Shown in pieces: positions 7,935 through 17,804 of a DNA stretch of 64,000 nt; the first letter of the stretch is position 1; every line of letters begins with the position of its first letter. This DNA comes from Stagnimonas sp. Lineage in GTDB: Bacteria; Pseudomonadota; Gammaproteobacteria; Nevskiales; Nevskiaceae. The stretch lies in contig JAUYNO010000087.1 in the NCBI GenBank assembly GCA_030696045.1, positions 1 to 64,000 on the forward strand, read 5' to 3'. Below the pieces are notes generated by a model. The model did not search any database and was not told the origin of the DNA. It saw nothing but the letters and a program-made list of their open reading frames with translations. The position numbers and the translations under genes are program-made.

Positions 7935-10109
7935 TCATTCGGGGAAGAGGCTGTTATTGGTCAGCGGGAAGGCGGTGACGTCGCTGCTGGCGTAGTTGGC
8001 CGGGTTCTTCACCAGGGTCGCGAAGGCGTCGAGATCGCTGCGATCCAGCGAACCGCTGTAGCGGTTGTTGTCGCTGGTAAAGCTGATCGCCGCCCCGGCG
8101 GCGGTCAGTTCGGCGGGAATCTCGCCGGCGGCACCGCCGCTGGCGTTGATGGCCGCGAGGAAGCGATCCACCGTCACCGCTACCCCGTCGGTCGTGCCCT
8201 GGAAGGCGTAGATGGTCTCCGCCGTGCCACTCAAACCGCCGGTGCTGCCAACCGCGCTGCCCTTGTCGAACAAGGGCGGGTTGCTGCCCTGGTCCGGCTG
8301 GGCCGTAATGATGGTGCCGGCCGGATAGGCGACATCGGCCGTCCACATATAGGCCGCCTCGTTGCCCGGGAACTGTGGGCTGGCGGCCGAGTTGTAGTCC
8401 TTGTCGGTGAAGCCGATCTGGGTGCCGGCGCTGACGGCCTTCAACAGCACAAAGGCGAAGGCATCCGGCGCATCGGCGTTGACCGCCATGAACAGCAGGT
8501 CGCCGGCCTGCAGCACCGTTGGCGGTGTCGCCACGGTGAAGTTGAGGCTGCTGGCGTCGTTGAGGCCGGCGTACTGGTTGAGCGAGCGGTCGCGCAGCAC
8601 GCCGGGGCCGATCTGCAGGTTGTAGGCGCCGCTGGCCATCAGTGGCGTGGTCGGGGTGATAGTTACCGTGCTGCCGCTGATCACGACCTGCGCGTCGCCA
8701 ACCGGAATCGTGCGGATGTCGCCGTCGCCAGTGATGACAATGTTGCCGGTGCCGGCGCGCATGGCCTCGCTGAAGTTGAGGATGATCTGGTTGCCGCTGA
8801 CATTGACGGCGTCGTCCGCCGGCGTGCTGCTGAGCAGGGTCGGTGCGGTGCTGTCGGCAATGCCGTGGGCGGTGAAGCGCAGCGCCATCGGGTCGGTGAC
8901 GGCGGGCGAGCTGTTGCCGTCGGCGTCGCGCAGCAAGCCGGCCGGGACCGTGACGCTATAGACGACTCCGGGCAGCAGGTCCTCTCCGGGATTGATACGC
9001 AGGCTGCTGCCGCTGATGCTGATCTGGCTGCCGTCGGTCACCGCAATGCTGCGCACATCCGCGCCGCCGGTGAGAGTGATGTTGCCGGTGCCGGCGACGA
9101 CATTCTTGTTGAAGCCCAGATAGAAGTTGCTGCCGATGCCGACCGCGCTGGCGCTCGTGGTCGGCTCGTAGATCGCCATGCCGGGCACGCCGGCGCCGCC
9201 GGCGTTCTCGCCGACCACGTAGAGCTTGCGGTCGGCATCCATCACCAGGCCTTCGTTCTGCGGCGCGATGCCGACGTCGAGCGCGCCGATCAGGCTGCCG
9301 CTGCGGCTCAGGTGCACCAGCTTGCCGGCCGGGCCGCTGACGATCAGCAGTTCGCCGGCATCGGCGGCGGTGCCGGCCAGCAGGTTGGACAGCGCGAACA
9401 CGTCGGAGAACACCGACAGGCCGCTGAGGGCCGGATCGAACAGGTCGGTCGGATTCTCGGTGGTCGGCGAGCCGTTGCTGGCGGTCAGCGCGGTGAAGTC
9501 CACCGTGGTCTGGAAGATGCCCTGCGGACTGGCTTCCTTGACCGCGAGATAGCCGCTGGTCTGCGAATCGAAGCTCAGGCCTTCGATGCCGATATTGCCG
9601 ACCGTGGTGCCGAGCTTGACGGTCTTGACCTCGGCGGAGCCGGCGACCAGGGTGGTGCCCGCGGTGTAGGTGAAACGACTGAACTGGCGCAGGCGCTCCT
9701 CGACCAGCACGAACTGGCCGCCGCCGATGTAGGTCAGGCCCTCGGTATCGGCGAAGCCGCTCAGTGCCATGGTGTCGATCCGCTCGCCGGTCTTGCTCAC
9801 CTGGACGATGCCGGTGCCCTCGTCGCCCATCACGAACAGCGTGTTGCGGTCCTTGTCGAATGCGATGGCGGACGCTTCCTTGGCCAGCTCGTTGGCGTCC
9901 TCCGCGCTGGCTGGTACCGGCAGGTTGAAGTAGCCGGTCTGGCGGTAGTTGGCGATCTCGATGGTCTTACCGGGGGCCGTGAAGCTCAACGTCGGTGCGC
10001 CAAGTCCGGCCGGCGCGGTGATCGTGTCATCGTTGTCCGAGCAGCCAGCGACCAGCGCCGCCCCGAGAAAAACCGACGCCACCGAAGGCATCCATTGCCG
10101 AACTTGCAT
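7935..10109 (-). CDS. large multidomain lipoprotein: SdiA-regulated/phytase-like propeller plus bacterial Ig-like domains
   Basis: A 724-residue protein with a lipoprotein signal (LVAGC, Cys23). Roughly residues 45-290 form a beta-propeller of the SdiA-regulated/esterase-like phytase type (blocks such as EASAIAFDKDRNTLFVMGDEG and ADTEGLTYIGGGQFVLVEER). Then come two bacterial Ig-like (SbsA/Big_5) repeats, each with the 'STPADDAVNVSGNQIILNFS' style of start and ending in 'VLRD...' strands. The last ~190 residues are a separate beta-rich unit beginning GDLLFMAVNADAPDAFAFV, often seen at the end of secreted surface proteins. It probably works at the outer surface. Neighbours are phosphoesterases, and the propeller class includes phytase-like enzymes, so a link to phosphate release is possible but unproven. 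Confidence 0.75.
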   Translation of the reverse strand: MQVRQWMPSVASVFLGAALVAGCSDNDDTITAPAGLGAPTLSFTAPGKTIEIANYRQTGYFNLPVPASAEDANELAKEASAIAFDKDRNTLFVMGDEGTGIVQVSKTGERIDTMALSGFADTEGLTYIGGGQFVLVEERLRQFSRFTYTAGTTLVAGSAEVKTVKLGTTVGNIGIEGLSFDSQTSGYLAVKEASPQGIFQTTVDFTALTASNGSPTTENPTDLFDPALSGLSVFSDVFALSNLLAGTAADAGELLIVSGPAGKLVHLSRSGSLIGALDVGIAPQNEGLVMDADRKLYVVGENAGGAGVPGMAIYEPTTSASAVGIGSNFYLGFNKNVVAGTGNITLTGGADVRSIAVTDGSQISISGSSLRINPGEDLLPGVVYSVTVPAGLLRDADGNSSPAVTDPMALRFTAHGIADSTAPTLLSSTPADDAVNVSGNQIILNFSEAMRAGTGNIVITGDGDIRTIPVGDAQVVISGSTVTITPTTPLMASGAYNLQIGPGVLRDRSLNQYAGLNDASSLNFTVATPPTVLQAGDLLFMAVNADAPDAFAFVLLKAVSAGTQIGFTDKDYNSAASPQFPGNEAAYMWTADVAYPAGTIITAQPDQGSNPPLFDKGSAVGSTGGLSGTAETIYAFQGTTDGVAVTVDRFLAAINASGGAAGEIPAELTAAGAAISFTSDNNRYSGSLDRSDLDAFATLVKNPANYASSDVTAFPLTNNSLFPE

Positions 10110-10202
10110 TGCCGCTCCCTCACCGATTCATTGACAGGAAGCGCGATCATTCCGGCCGCGCGTTTCAGGCCGGTGACTCTTCCGTTGCAGTGCCGCGCGT
10201 GA

Positions 10203-11147
10203 TCAGGGCCGGATGCGGGCCAGCGGCATCGGCGCGCTCTCGCTGGTGATGTACACGGTGCCGCGCTCGCCGAGCGCGAAGCTGCCGGCTTCGATCTGCG
10301 GATAGTCCGGCAGGTCGAAGCCACGCGGTGGGCGGGCGAAGGCCTGGGCCCAGGTTTCGCCTTCGGCGCGGTCCCAGAAATAGCCGTTGATCAAGCTGCC
10401 GACATAGGCGCGGCGCAGGCTGTCGTCGAAGTCCATCGCCGTGGTCCAGTTGTAGGAATCGACATTGCCGGCGTAGTCGGCCGGGGCACGCGGGATGCTG
10501 ATCGGCCCCAGGTTTTCCATCAGCGCCGGCAGTGCCACTGGCAGCGGGGCGGCCAGCGAGAAGCGGTACAGCGTCGGCTGGGCGTCGCGCTTGGACAGCA
10601 CATAGGCCATGTTCTCTTCGCCGTCGACCGCGAGCGACTCAGCGTCGCGCGGGCCGGTGGGGTAGGCGGCGGTGTAGATGGTGGCGATGGCGCTGAGTGT
10701 CTGCGGCGTGGCGCCGGGCGTCAGCGCCGGCTCCTCGACCCGGTAGAAATTCAGCACCGGCCGGAAGGCGCTGTTGTCGCCGATGTCGCCGATCAGCAGA
10801 TAGTCCTTGCCGCCCTGGCGGTAGCTGACCAGGTCTTCCCAATCGAGATTGGCGGGGGCGCCCTGGATGCTCAGCGTCGCCAGGAACTTGCCCTCGGTGC
10901 TGAGCGCGTACAGCTCGGTGGCGCCGCCGCTGTCGTTAAGGGTCCACAGCACGTCGTCGCGCTTTTGCGAGCGCGCCAGACCGCTGGATTCGTTGACCAG
11001 GTCGCTGTCGAGCAGGTACTCGACGAGCCCGTCGACCGGCGGCGGCGCGCTGCCGCCGGGCGCGGTGGAGGCCCCGTCGCAACTGCTGAGCAGGCAGCAG
11101 GCAAATAGCAGGAAATGCGGCGTGGAGCAGGTAAGGAGGCGGTGCAT
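10203..11147 (-). CDS. beta-propeller lipoprotein, unknown function
   Basis: A 314-residue lipoprotein (signal ending LLSSC, Cys23). The mature part shows repeated short beta-strand blocks with Asp/Gly turns (VLWTLNDSGGATELYALS, LDWEDLV, DYLLIGDIGDN, PRDAESLAVDG), the style of six-bladed propellers in SdiA-regulated or phytase-like proteins. The pattern of acidic residues (DWED, GDIGDN, DAES) suggests metal binding. It is 93 bp upstream of the larger propeller lipoprotein on the same strand and could share its transcript. No recognised family name can be given with certainty; the phosphoesterase-rich neighbourhood is the only functional hint. Confidence 0.72.
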   Translation of the reverse strand: MHRLLTCSTPHFLLFACCLLSSCDGASTAPGGSAPPPVDGLVEYLLDSDLVNESSGLARSQKRDDVLWTLNDSGGATELYALSTEGKFLATLSIQGAPANLDWEDLVSYRQGGKDYLLIGDIGDNSAFRPVLNFYRVEEPALTPGATPQTLSAIATIYTAAYPTGPRDAESLAVDGEENMAYVLSKRDAQPTLYRFSLAAPLPVALPALMENLGPISIPRAPADYAGNVDSYNWTTAMDFDDSLRRAYVGSLINGYFWDRAEGETWAQAFARPPRGFDLPDYPQIEAGSFALGERGTVYITSESAPMPLARIRP

Positions 11148-11241
11148 GGCGAGTGGCGGTGGGCGGGCGTAAGCCGCGAACCGCGCAGGCTAGCGATGCA
11201 AGTTTGCGGAACGGTGATGGGCCGCCCCGCCGCCGCAGGAC

Positions 11242-11709
11242 CTACTCCAGCGCGAGGATGTAGTCCCAGTGTTCGGCGCGCACCGGCGACACCGACAGCC
11301 GGTTGCCGCGCTGGAGCAGGGCCAGACCTTGCAAGCTCTGCTCGTGCTGCTTCAGCTCTTCCAGCGTCAGCGGCCGCTTGAGGTGGCGCTTGTACTTCAC
11401 ATCCACCAGGAACCAACGTGGCTCCTCGCGCTTGGAGCCCGGATCGTAGTGGTGATGCTTGGCATCGAACTGGCTGGGGTCGGGATAGGCGGTGCTGGCG
11501 ACCTCGGCCAGACCGTAGATGCCCGGCACCTCGCAGCTGGAGTGGTAGAAGAACACGCCGTCGCCGACCTGCATCTGGTCACGCATGTAGTTGCGCGCCT
11601 GGTAGTTGCGGACACCATCCCAGGGCTCGGTCTTCTTCGGCCGCTGCTTGAGATCGTCGATGGAGAAGGTGTCGGGCTCGGTCTTCATCAGCCAGTAACG
11701 TTTCGGCAT
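11242..11709 (-). CDS. EVE domain protein
   Basis: A 155-residue single-domain protein that starts MPKRYWLMKTEPDTFSIDDL and continues WDGVRNYQARNYMRDQM and GDGVFFYHSSCE. These are the hallmark segments of the stand-alone EVE domain (PUA-like fold, related to thymocyte nuclear protein 1), which recognises modified bases in nucleic acids. The internal ATG at 11707-11709 is chosen because it aligns with the usual family start; the longer open frame is a shadow of the next gene. It sits just downstream of fau on the same strand, a common housekeeping place for this gene in gammaproteobacteria, so a defence role need not be assumed. Confidence 0.9.
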   Translation of the reverse strand: MPKRYWLMKTEPDTFSIDDLKQRPKKTEPWDGVRNYQARNYMRDQMQVGDGVFFYHSSCEVPGIYGLAEVASTAYPDPSQFDAKHHHYDPGSKREEPRWFLVDVKYKRHLKRPLTLEELKQHEQSLQGLALLQRGNRLSVSPVRAEHWDYILALE

Positions 11710-11717
11710 GGGTGCTC

Positions 11718-12314
11718 TCAAGGCGGGAGACGATGGGGGAAGCGGCGCAGGCCGCGCTCGGTGAGCACGGCGTGCAGCGGGCGGTCGTGCGGCTCCACCG
11801 GCAGACGCTCGACCTGCTGGCAAGCGTAGGCGAGGCCGATGCGGCGCGGTCGGCGGGCGCGCTTCAGGCCCGCCAAGGCACGGTCGTAGTAGCCGCCGCC
11901 CTGGCCCAGACGCTGCCCCTGATCGTCGAAGCCCAGCAGAGGCAGCAGCAGCAGATCCAGTTGTCGCAGCGATCGCGCCGGGCCCGGTGGCGGTTGCCGC
12001 ATGCCCTGGGCATGGCGAGGCAGGCGGCTGGGCCGCAGAGGTACGAAGCGCAGACCCAGCCGGCGATGGATGCGCGGCGCGTACAGCCGCAGGCCCCGCC
12101 TCGCGAGGGCATGGCGCAGCAGGCTGGTATCCAGCTCCGAAGCCATCGACAGATACAGCGCGACGTGGCGGGCGCGGCGGAATTCGCGCCAGCGCAGGAA
12201 CTGGCGCAGCAGCCGGCGCGCGGCCTGGCGGCGTTGCCGCGTGCTCAGGGCGCGGCGCTGCGCGCGCAGCCGACGGCGCAATTCGGCTTTTGCTGAGGGG
12301 ATGGGGGCTTGCAC
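11718..12314 (-). CDS. fau: 5-formyltetrahydrofolate cyclo-ligase
   Basis: A protein of about 198 residues, very arginine-rich, converting 5-formyl-THF to 5,10-methenyl-THF with ATP. The signature GFDDQGQRLGQGGGYYDRAL is complete, and the N-terminal basic helix (ELRRRLRAQRRAL) matches the family. I choose the GTG at 12312-12314 as the start because it leaves the normal family length; the frame is open further up but that region is the 3' part of the 6S RNA gene. The order zapA - 6S RNA - fau is the classic arrangement, in which 6S RNA and this gene are processed from one transcript. The GTG choice is not certain. Confidence 0.88.
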   Translation of the reverse strand: MQAPIPSAKAELRRRLRAQRRALSTRQRRQAARRLLRQFLRWREFRRARHVALYLSMASELDTSLLRHALARRGLRLYAPRIHRRLGLRFVPLRPSRLPRHAQGMRQPPPGPARSLRQLDLLLLPLLGFDDQGQRLGQGGGYYDRALAGLKRARRPRRIGLAYACQQVERLPVEPHDRPLHAVLTERGLRRFPHRLPP

Positions 12315-12374
12315 GCGGTTTATCGGGCGGTGCCGAGGGGCGCCGGCCAGTTGGCCGGCGCACGCGGAAAAAGT

Positions 12375-12561
12375 GTGTCTCCCGCCTGTGCCGTATCCCA
12401 CGTCACTGACCTTGAGACGAACGTCTCAAGTGGGCACCGCGCCGGCCTTCGGGCTTCCCACTGCGAGGTGGGCCTGCACGCCAGAACCAGGTAAGGCTCC
12501 CGGGGTTTTGCAATTAGGCTCAAGGGGTTTGGACGGGGCCGTCGAACACCGCAGGAGACAC
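12375..12561 (-). ncRNA. ssrS: 6S RNA (SsrS)
   Basis: The gap between zapA and fau, read on the minus strand, folds as 6S RNA. The closing stem pairs GTGTCTCCTGC (12551-12561, minus) with GCGGGAGACAC (12375-12385, minus), with one mismatch. The 5' strand of the central bubble contains CCTTGAGCC, and the 3' part has the strong hairpin CTTGAGACG...CGTCTCAAG (about 12412-12430), both as in known gammaproteobacterial 6S RNAs. Length (about 187 nt) and synteny also fit. 6S RNA mimics an open promoter and sequesters sigma-70 RNA polymerase in stationary phase. Ends are set by the closing stem and may differ by a few bases. Confidence 0.85.
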
Positions 12562-12611
12562 GCCTGCATTCTACACCCGGTATGCGCGGCGACACGGCCA
12601 CCGGCTGGCGG

Positions 12612-12932
12612 CTAATCGACGTCGCTGAGCGTGGTGTCGATGTCGCGGCTGAACTGCTTGAGCCGCTCGATGGCCTGGCCATCGGGCACCACCACGCTGG
12701 CGTCGCCGCGCAGGGTCAACAGCTCGCGCGCCAGATTGAGTGCCGCCATCACCGCGATCTTCTCGGCGCCCAGCGCCCGGCCGCGCTTCTTGATCGCGCT
12801 CATGCGTTCGTTGAGGAATTCCGCCGAGGCGACCAGGGCCTCGTGCTCGGCCGGCGCGCACTGCACGGCGTACTCGCGGGCCATGATCTTGACCGTGACG
12901 GTCATCAGATCGGCTTGCGGCGTGGTTTTCAT
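12612..12932 (-). CDS. zapA: cell division protein ZapA
   Basis: A 106-residue protein matching ZapA: an N-terminal beta segment (VTVKIMAREYAVQCAPAEHE) and a long C-terminal helix for coiled-coil dimerisation (EFLNERMSAIKKRGRALGAE onward). ZapA bundles FtsZ filaments at the division ring. The start overlaps the stop of the upstream small coiled-coil gene (ATGA, 12929-12932). Downstream lies 6S RNA then fau, the standard order. It is in the normal size range. Confidence 0.92.
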   Translation of the reverse strand: MKTTPQADLMTVTVKIMAREYAVQCAPAEHEALVASAEFLNERMSAIKKRGRALGAEKIAVMAALNLARELLTLRGDASVVVPDGQAIERLKQFSRDIDTTLSDVD

Positions 12933-13123
12933 GAGGCCGACTCGCCCTCCATCAGCCGCAGGCGCTCCACCACACCCTCGATGCGACGCTTCAGCTCGGC
13001 GTTGAGCGCCAGCAGGCGATCACGTTCCTGCAGGGCGCGCTTCTTCTCCAGCCGTTCCTGCCGGTAGGCGGCGATCAGCCGGTTCAGCCGCGTTTCGTGT
13101 TGGTCGAGTTGGTCTTGCAGCAT
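12929..13123 (-). CDS. small ZapB-like coiled-coil protein (TIGR02449 type)
   Basis: A protein of about 64 residues consisting of one continuous charged coiled coil (LDQHETRLNRLIAAYRQERL, then ERDRLLALNAELKRRIEGVV). Small proteins of this type sit directly upstream of zapA in many gammaproteobacteria and are grouped as TIGR02449; a ZapB-like role is suspected from position and shape. I use the ATG at 13121-13123 (MLQDQLDQ); a longer version starting at 13156 is possible but would run into the terminator of the neighbouring gene. It is translationally coupled to zapA. Confidence 0.75.
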   Translation of the reverse strand: MLQDQLDQHETRLNRLIAAYRQERLEKKRALQERDRLLALNAELKRRIEGVVERLRLMEGESAS

Positions 13124-13156
13124 GGGCGCCAGTATACGGCTGGGACCGTCGCGCAT

Positions 13157-13190
13157 GAAAAACCCCGCCGGCAGGAACCGCCGGCGGGGT
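13157..13190 (-). terminator. intrinsic terminator of the DegP/MucD-like gene
   Basis: A 10-bp GC stem (CCCCGCCGGC 13163-13172 with GCCGGCGGGG 13180-13189), followed on the minus strand by TTTTT. It lies about 20 bp past the protease stop codon. Confidence 0.85.
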
Positions 13191-13209
13191 CGGGAAAGCG
13201 TACGGCGGA

Positions 13210-14628
<1,419 letters not shown>

Positions 14629-14711
14629 CTAGGTGCCCTTGTCAAGGTCGCGAATGCGGCAGCGCGACAGACCGCGCCGCCATGCGAACAGTTCAATGGC
14701 GGCCGATTCCG

Positions 14712-15347
14712 CTATTTCAAGCGGATGTCCGGATTGGTGGCGTAGCGGCCGGTGAGGCTGGCGCGATCCAGCACATGGCCCTCCAGCGCGGCGCGGAACT
14801 GGGCGATGCCGAACCCCGCTGGCAGCTCCAGGCGGGCCACGTCGAGCGCGTAGACCGTGAACAGGTAGTGGTGCGGGATGCTGTCGTTGAACGGCGGGCA
14901 GGGGGCGTCATAGCCGAGGTAGGGACCTTCCATGTCGGCGTCGCCCTTGAACCAGCCGGTGTAGTCGTTGAGGCCCTGCAGGCTGCCGTCCGGGCCGTCC
15001 GGAATGCGCTTGCCGCCCGGAATGACCGCCTTCGAGCAGGCGCCCTCGGCGAGCTGGCTGGTGGCGACCGGGATGTTCACCGCCGTCCAGTGCACGAACT
15101 CGCCGCGCGGGTACTTGGCCGGGATCAGGGTGCCGGGCGTATTCACGTAGTCCGGCTTGGTGGCGGGTGCGTGCAGGTCGATGCAGCTGAGGGCGAAGCT
15201 GAGCGTGCCCTCCGGTACGCCGCGCCAGCTCAGCTGCGGCGACAGGTTCTGCGACAGGCGCAGGAAACTCTTGGGGTCCTTGACGCAAAACGCGCAGCGG
15301 CCGGGAATCACATCGCCGTCTTCGAAGCTGTCGCTGGTCAGTTTCAT
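14712..15347 (-). CDS. YbhB/YbcL-type PEBP family protein
   Basis: A 211-residue protein of the phosphatidylethanolamine-binding/Raf-kinase-inhibitor-like family. Supporting blocks: an early 'F.DG..IP' segment (SDSFEDGDVIPGRC), NLSPQLSWRGVPEGTLSFAL, the CIDLHAP and FVHWTAVNIP strands, and a late HHYLFTVYALD. The ligand pocket residues Asp/His of the family (DLHAP) are present. Bacterial members are cytosolic or periplasmic and of uncertain role; this one lacks a signal peptide. It contains four or five cysteines (CAFC near the start, CSK, CPP), more than usual. No operon partner is evident. Confidence 0.85.
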   Translation of the reverse strand: MKLTSDSFEDGDVIPGRCAFCVKDPKSFLRLSQNLSPQLSWRGVPEGTLSFALSCIDLHAPATKPDYVNTPGTLIPAKYPRGEFVHWTAVNIPVATSQLAEGACSKAVIPGGKRIPDGPDGSLQGLNDYTGWFKGDADMEGPYLGYDAPCPPFNDSIPHHYLFTVYALDVARLELPAGFGIAQFRAALEGHVLDRASLTGRYATNPDIRLK

Positions 15348-15398
15348 GGGGCGGGGAGGGCGGTGGTCGGAGTGGGAGTGGGTGAGGTTACCGAGGCA

Positions 15399-16439
15399 TT
15401 ACAGCATGAAGCGCGAGGGCGGCGACGCCAGCTGCTCCAGGGCGCGGCCGCGCAACGCCCCGCCCAGACGCAGCAGGCTGAAGTGCAGGCGCTCGGACAA
15501 GGGCTTCTTGCGGCGGAAGCGGACGCTGTAGAGATCGGCGCTGTCGGCCCGGTCCAGCAGATAGTCGTCGCTGGTGCGCAGCTGGTCGACCAGTTGCAGG
15601 GCCAGGGCGCGGGCGCCAAACCAGTGCTCGCCGGTGGCGGCCTGCTCGATCGGCACCTGCGGCCGGTGCTCGGAGACGAACTGCTTGAACAGCAGGTGGG
15701 TGTCTTCGAGCTCTTCCCTGAATTTTGCGCGCGCGGCGTCTGTGTTCTCGCCCAGCAGGGTCAGGGTGCGCTTGTACTCGCCGGCGGTGTGCAGCTCGAT
15801 GTCGACCTCGTGCTTCTTCAGCAGGCGGTGCAGATTGGGAATCTGCGCCACCACGCCGATGGAGCCCAGCACCGCGAACGGCGCGGCGATGATGCGATCC
15901 GCGACACAGGCCATCAGATAGCCGCCGCTGGCCGCCACCTTGTCGACCGCCACCGTCAGGGGAAAGCCGCGATCACGTAGGCGCTTGAGCTGGCTGGCGG
16001 CCAGTCCGTAGGCGTGCACCAGGCCGCCCTCGCTCTCCAGCCGCAGCAGCACCTCGTCTTCCTTGCGCAGCAACTGCAGCACGGCGGTGATCTCCTCGCG
16101 CAGCTCGGTGACCGCGCTGGCTTGTAGATCGCCATCGAAATCAAGCACGTAGACCCGTTTGCGCGGATTCTTGGCATTGATCTTGCGCTGCTCCTTGAGC
16201 TGGCGCTTGTGCAGTTTGTGCTCGCGCTTGCGGCTGTCCGGGTCCAGTACCTCGGCGCTGAGGGCGTCGCGCAGGCGTTGGTAGCGGTCGTTGAGCGGTT
16301 CCACCTCCAGGCGCTCCGGCGGTTGGTGGCGGGCCTCGTGCAGCGCGGTGGCCAGCCCGCCGAGCAGCAGGCCGATCGCGATCAGAAGCGTGACCGTCTT
16401 GGCCAGGAACAGGCCATATTCAACAATAAATTCGTGCAC
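15399..16439 (-). CDS. sohB: inner-membrane serine protease SohB
   Basis: A 346-residue protein with an N-terminal membrane segment (about residues 10-32), a charged linker and an S49-family (SppA-like) protease domain. The serine nucleophile is Ser171 in KVAASGGYLMAC and the general base is Lys223 in GEYKRTLT, giving the Ser-Lys dyad of the SohB/SppA family. SohB is a periplasm-facing protease; its substrates are poorly known. Length matches E. coli SohB. Divergent from the OmpA gene, sharing the short AT-rich intergenic region. Confidence 0.92.
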   Translation of the reverse strand: MHEFIVEYGLFLAKTVTLLIAIGLLLGGLATALHEARHQPPERLEVEPLNDRYQRLRDALSAEVLDPDSRKREHKLHKRQLKEQRKINAKNPRKRVYVLDFDGDLQASAVTELREEITAVLQLLRKEDEVLLRLESEGGLVHAYGLAASQLKRLRDRGFPLTVAVDKVAASGGYLMACVADRIIAAPFAVLGSIGVVAQIPNLHRLLKKHEVDIELHTAGEYKRTLTLLGENTDAARAKFREELEDTHLLFKQFVSEHRPQVPIEQAATGEHWFGARALALQLVDQLRTSDDYLLDRADSADLYSVRFRRKKPLSERLHFSLLRLGGALRGRALEQLASPPSRFML

Positions 16440-16490
16440 TTAGGTTTTCCCCGGGGACCAAATTGTGATAAACCGATGCGGTCGCCCTTA

Positions 16491-16518
16491 TTGTCCTTGA
16501 AAATTAAGCGACTATAAT
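16491..16518 (+). promoter_or_regulatory. sigma-70-type promoter of the OmpA gene
   Basis: A perfect -10 hexamer TATAAT (16513-16518) lies in a short AT-rich window that stands out in this GC-rich sequence, about 60 bp upstream of the OmpA start. The best -35 at normal spacing is TTGTCC (16491-16496, 4 of 6 matches, 16-bp spacer). A GGAG ribosome site (16565-16568) precedes the ATG. This looks like a strong constitutive promoter. Confidence 0.7.
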
Positions 16519-16577
16519 TTTATTGCGCTGCACATTAATTCGCTCACTCGAACTCACAGGCTTTGGAGTCTAAGAAC

Positions 16578-17672
16578 ATGAAGAACACCACCCGCGCCGC
16601 GATTGCGGCCACGCTAGTGGGGCTGGCGTTGCCGTTGCATGCGGAAGAGGTGCTCGACAAGCGCCCTTACCTCTCCCCCATGTTTGCTTACACCTTCGAG
16701 GACGCTGATCGTGCTTCTGACGCCGGCCTCGGGTTCGCCATTTCCGGCGGCAAGGTGCTCAACAAGTACTGGAACACCGAACTGGTCGGTTTCTGGCAGC
16801 GCTACGACAACACCCCGGGCGGCAGCGACTGGACCGATTTCGGCGCCAAGATCGACGGCCTGTTCTTCTACTCGCGCAACCGCGCCTTCTCGCCCTACTT
16901 CGGTGTCGGCGCCGGCGTGCAGCACACCACCCTGAAGGGTGCCGGTGGCGCCAGCGACACCGAGCCGATGGTCGATGCCGGCCTGGGCTTCTTCAAGTAC
17001 TTCAATGTCGGCAGCAGCCACGATCTGGCGATCCGCGCCGATCTGCGCTACCGCTGGGCTGGTCTCGACAACATCAAGACCGCCGCCCCGGGTACCGATG
17101 ACCTCGCCGAGCCGGTGCTGAAGGTCGGTCTGGTGGTTCCCTTCGGCCCCCGTCCGGGCGCGGGTTCCTCCACCAGCGCCACCGACGGCAAGCCGACCAC
17201 GGCCAAGATCCTGGACAGCGACGGTGACGGCATCGCCGACGCCAACGACCGTTGCCCGGGCAGCGCCAAGGGCGCTCCGGTGGACGCCTATGGCTGCACC
17301 AAGGAGCAGCTGGCGGCCGGTTCCGAGCGCCAGTTCGACGACGTGCTGTTCGACTTCGACAAGTCCGACCTGACGCCGGCCGGTATTGCCATCCTCGACA
17401 ACGCCGCCTCGGTGGTGAACTCGGGTGAGTACAAGTCGCTGCTGATCAACGTCTCCGGTCACACCGACTGGATCGGCTCCGAGGGCTACAACCAGGCGCT
17501 GTCCGAGCGCCGTGCCAACGCCGCCAAGACCTACCTGATCAAGCAGGGCGTCGACGCCAGCCGCATCCGCACCTTCGCCTTCGGTGAGACCACCCCGGTC
17601 GCCGACAACGAGAGTGCTGAGGGCCGTGCCAAGAACCGCCGCGCCGAAGTCCGCACCACCGCTGGCGAATAA
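16578..17672 (+). CDS. OmpA-family outer membrane porin/peptidoglycan anchor
   Basis: A 364-residue protein: signal peptide (about 22 residues, ending LPLHA), an 8-strand beta-barrel domain (to about 195), a thrombospondin type-3-like calcium repeat (DSDGDGIADANDRCPG) and a C-terminal OmpA peptidoglycan-binding domain (VLFDFDKSDLTPAG, then HTDWIG and LSERRANAAKTYL). I choose the ATG at 16578 rather than an upstream TTG because it gives the signal peptide and correct ribosome-site spacing. It links the outer membrane to peptidoglycan. The good promoter, ribosome site and terminator suggest a highly expressed protein. Confidence 0.92.
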   Translation: MKNTTRAAIAATLVGLALPLHAEEVLDKRPYLSPMFAYTFEDADRASDAGLGFAISGGKVLNKYWNTELVGFWQRYDNTPGGSDWTDFGAKIDGLFFYSRNRAFSPYFGVGAGVQHTTLKGAGGASDTEPMVDAGLGFFKYFNVGSSHDLAIRADLRYRWAGLDNIKTAAPGTDDLAEPVLKVGLVVPFGPRPGAGSSTSATDGKPTTAKILDSDGDGIADANDRCPGSAKGAPVDAYGCTKEQLAAGSERQFDDVLFDFDKSDLTPAGIAILDNAASVVNSGEYKSLLINVSGHTDWIGSEGYNQALSERRANAAKTYLIKQGVDASRIRTFAFGETTPVADNESAEGRAKNRRAEVRTTAGE

Positions 17673-17694
17673 GCTGATCGCTGCGGTTTAAGAA

Positions 17695-17719
17695 CCCCCG
17701 CCTCGGCGGGGGTTTTTTT
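17695..17719 (+). terminator. strong intrinsic terminator of the OmpA gene
   Basis: A GC stem CCCCCGC/GCGGGGG with a 4-nt loop (17695-17712) is followed directly by seven T residues. It is the clearest rho-independent terminator in the window. Confidence 0.92.
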
Positions 17720-17804
17720 ATGGGGTGCCCGGTGCCTGCTGCGGGCCTTCGTGTACAGTCCGGAGCAGTTGTCGACCACCATCGCGCCAACGCCTTCTGG
17801 GAAC

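Noticed and set aside
11242..11709. EVE protein as part of a defence system
   Set aside because: It is a single-domain housekeeping type beside fau, with core-like composition and no restriction partner.
16497..16518. TTGAAA (16497) as the -35 box of the OmpA promoter
   Set aside because: Only 10 bp from TATAAT; too short a spacer. TTGTCC at 16491 with 16 bp is used instead.
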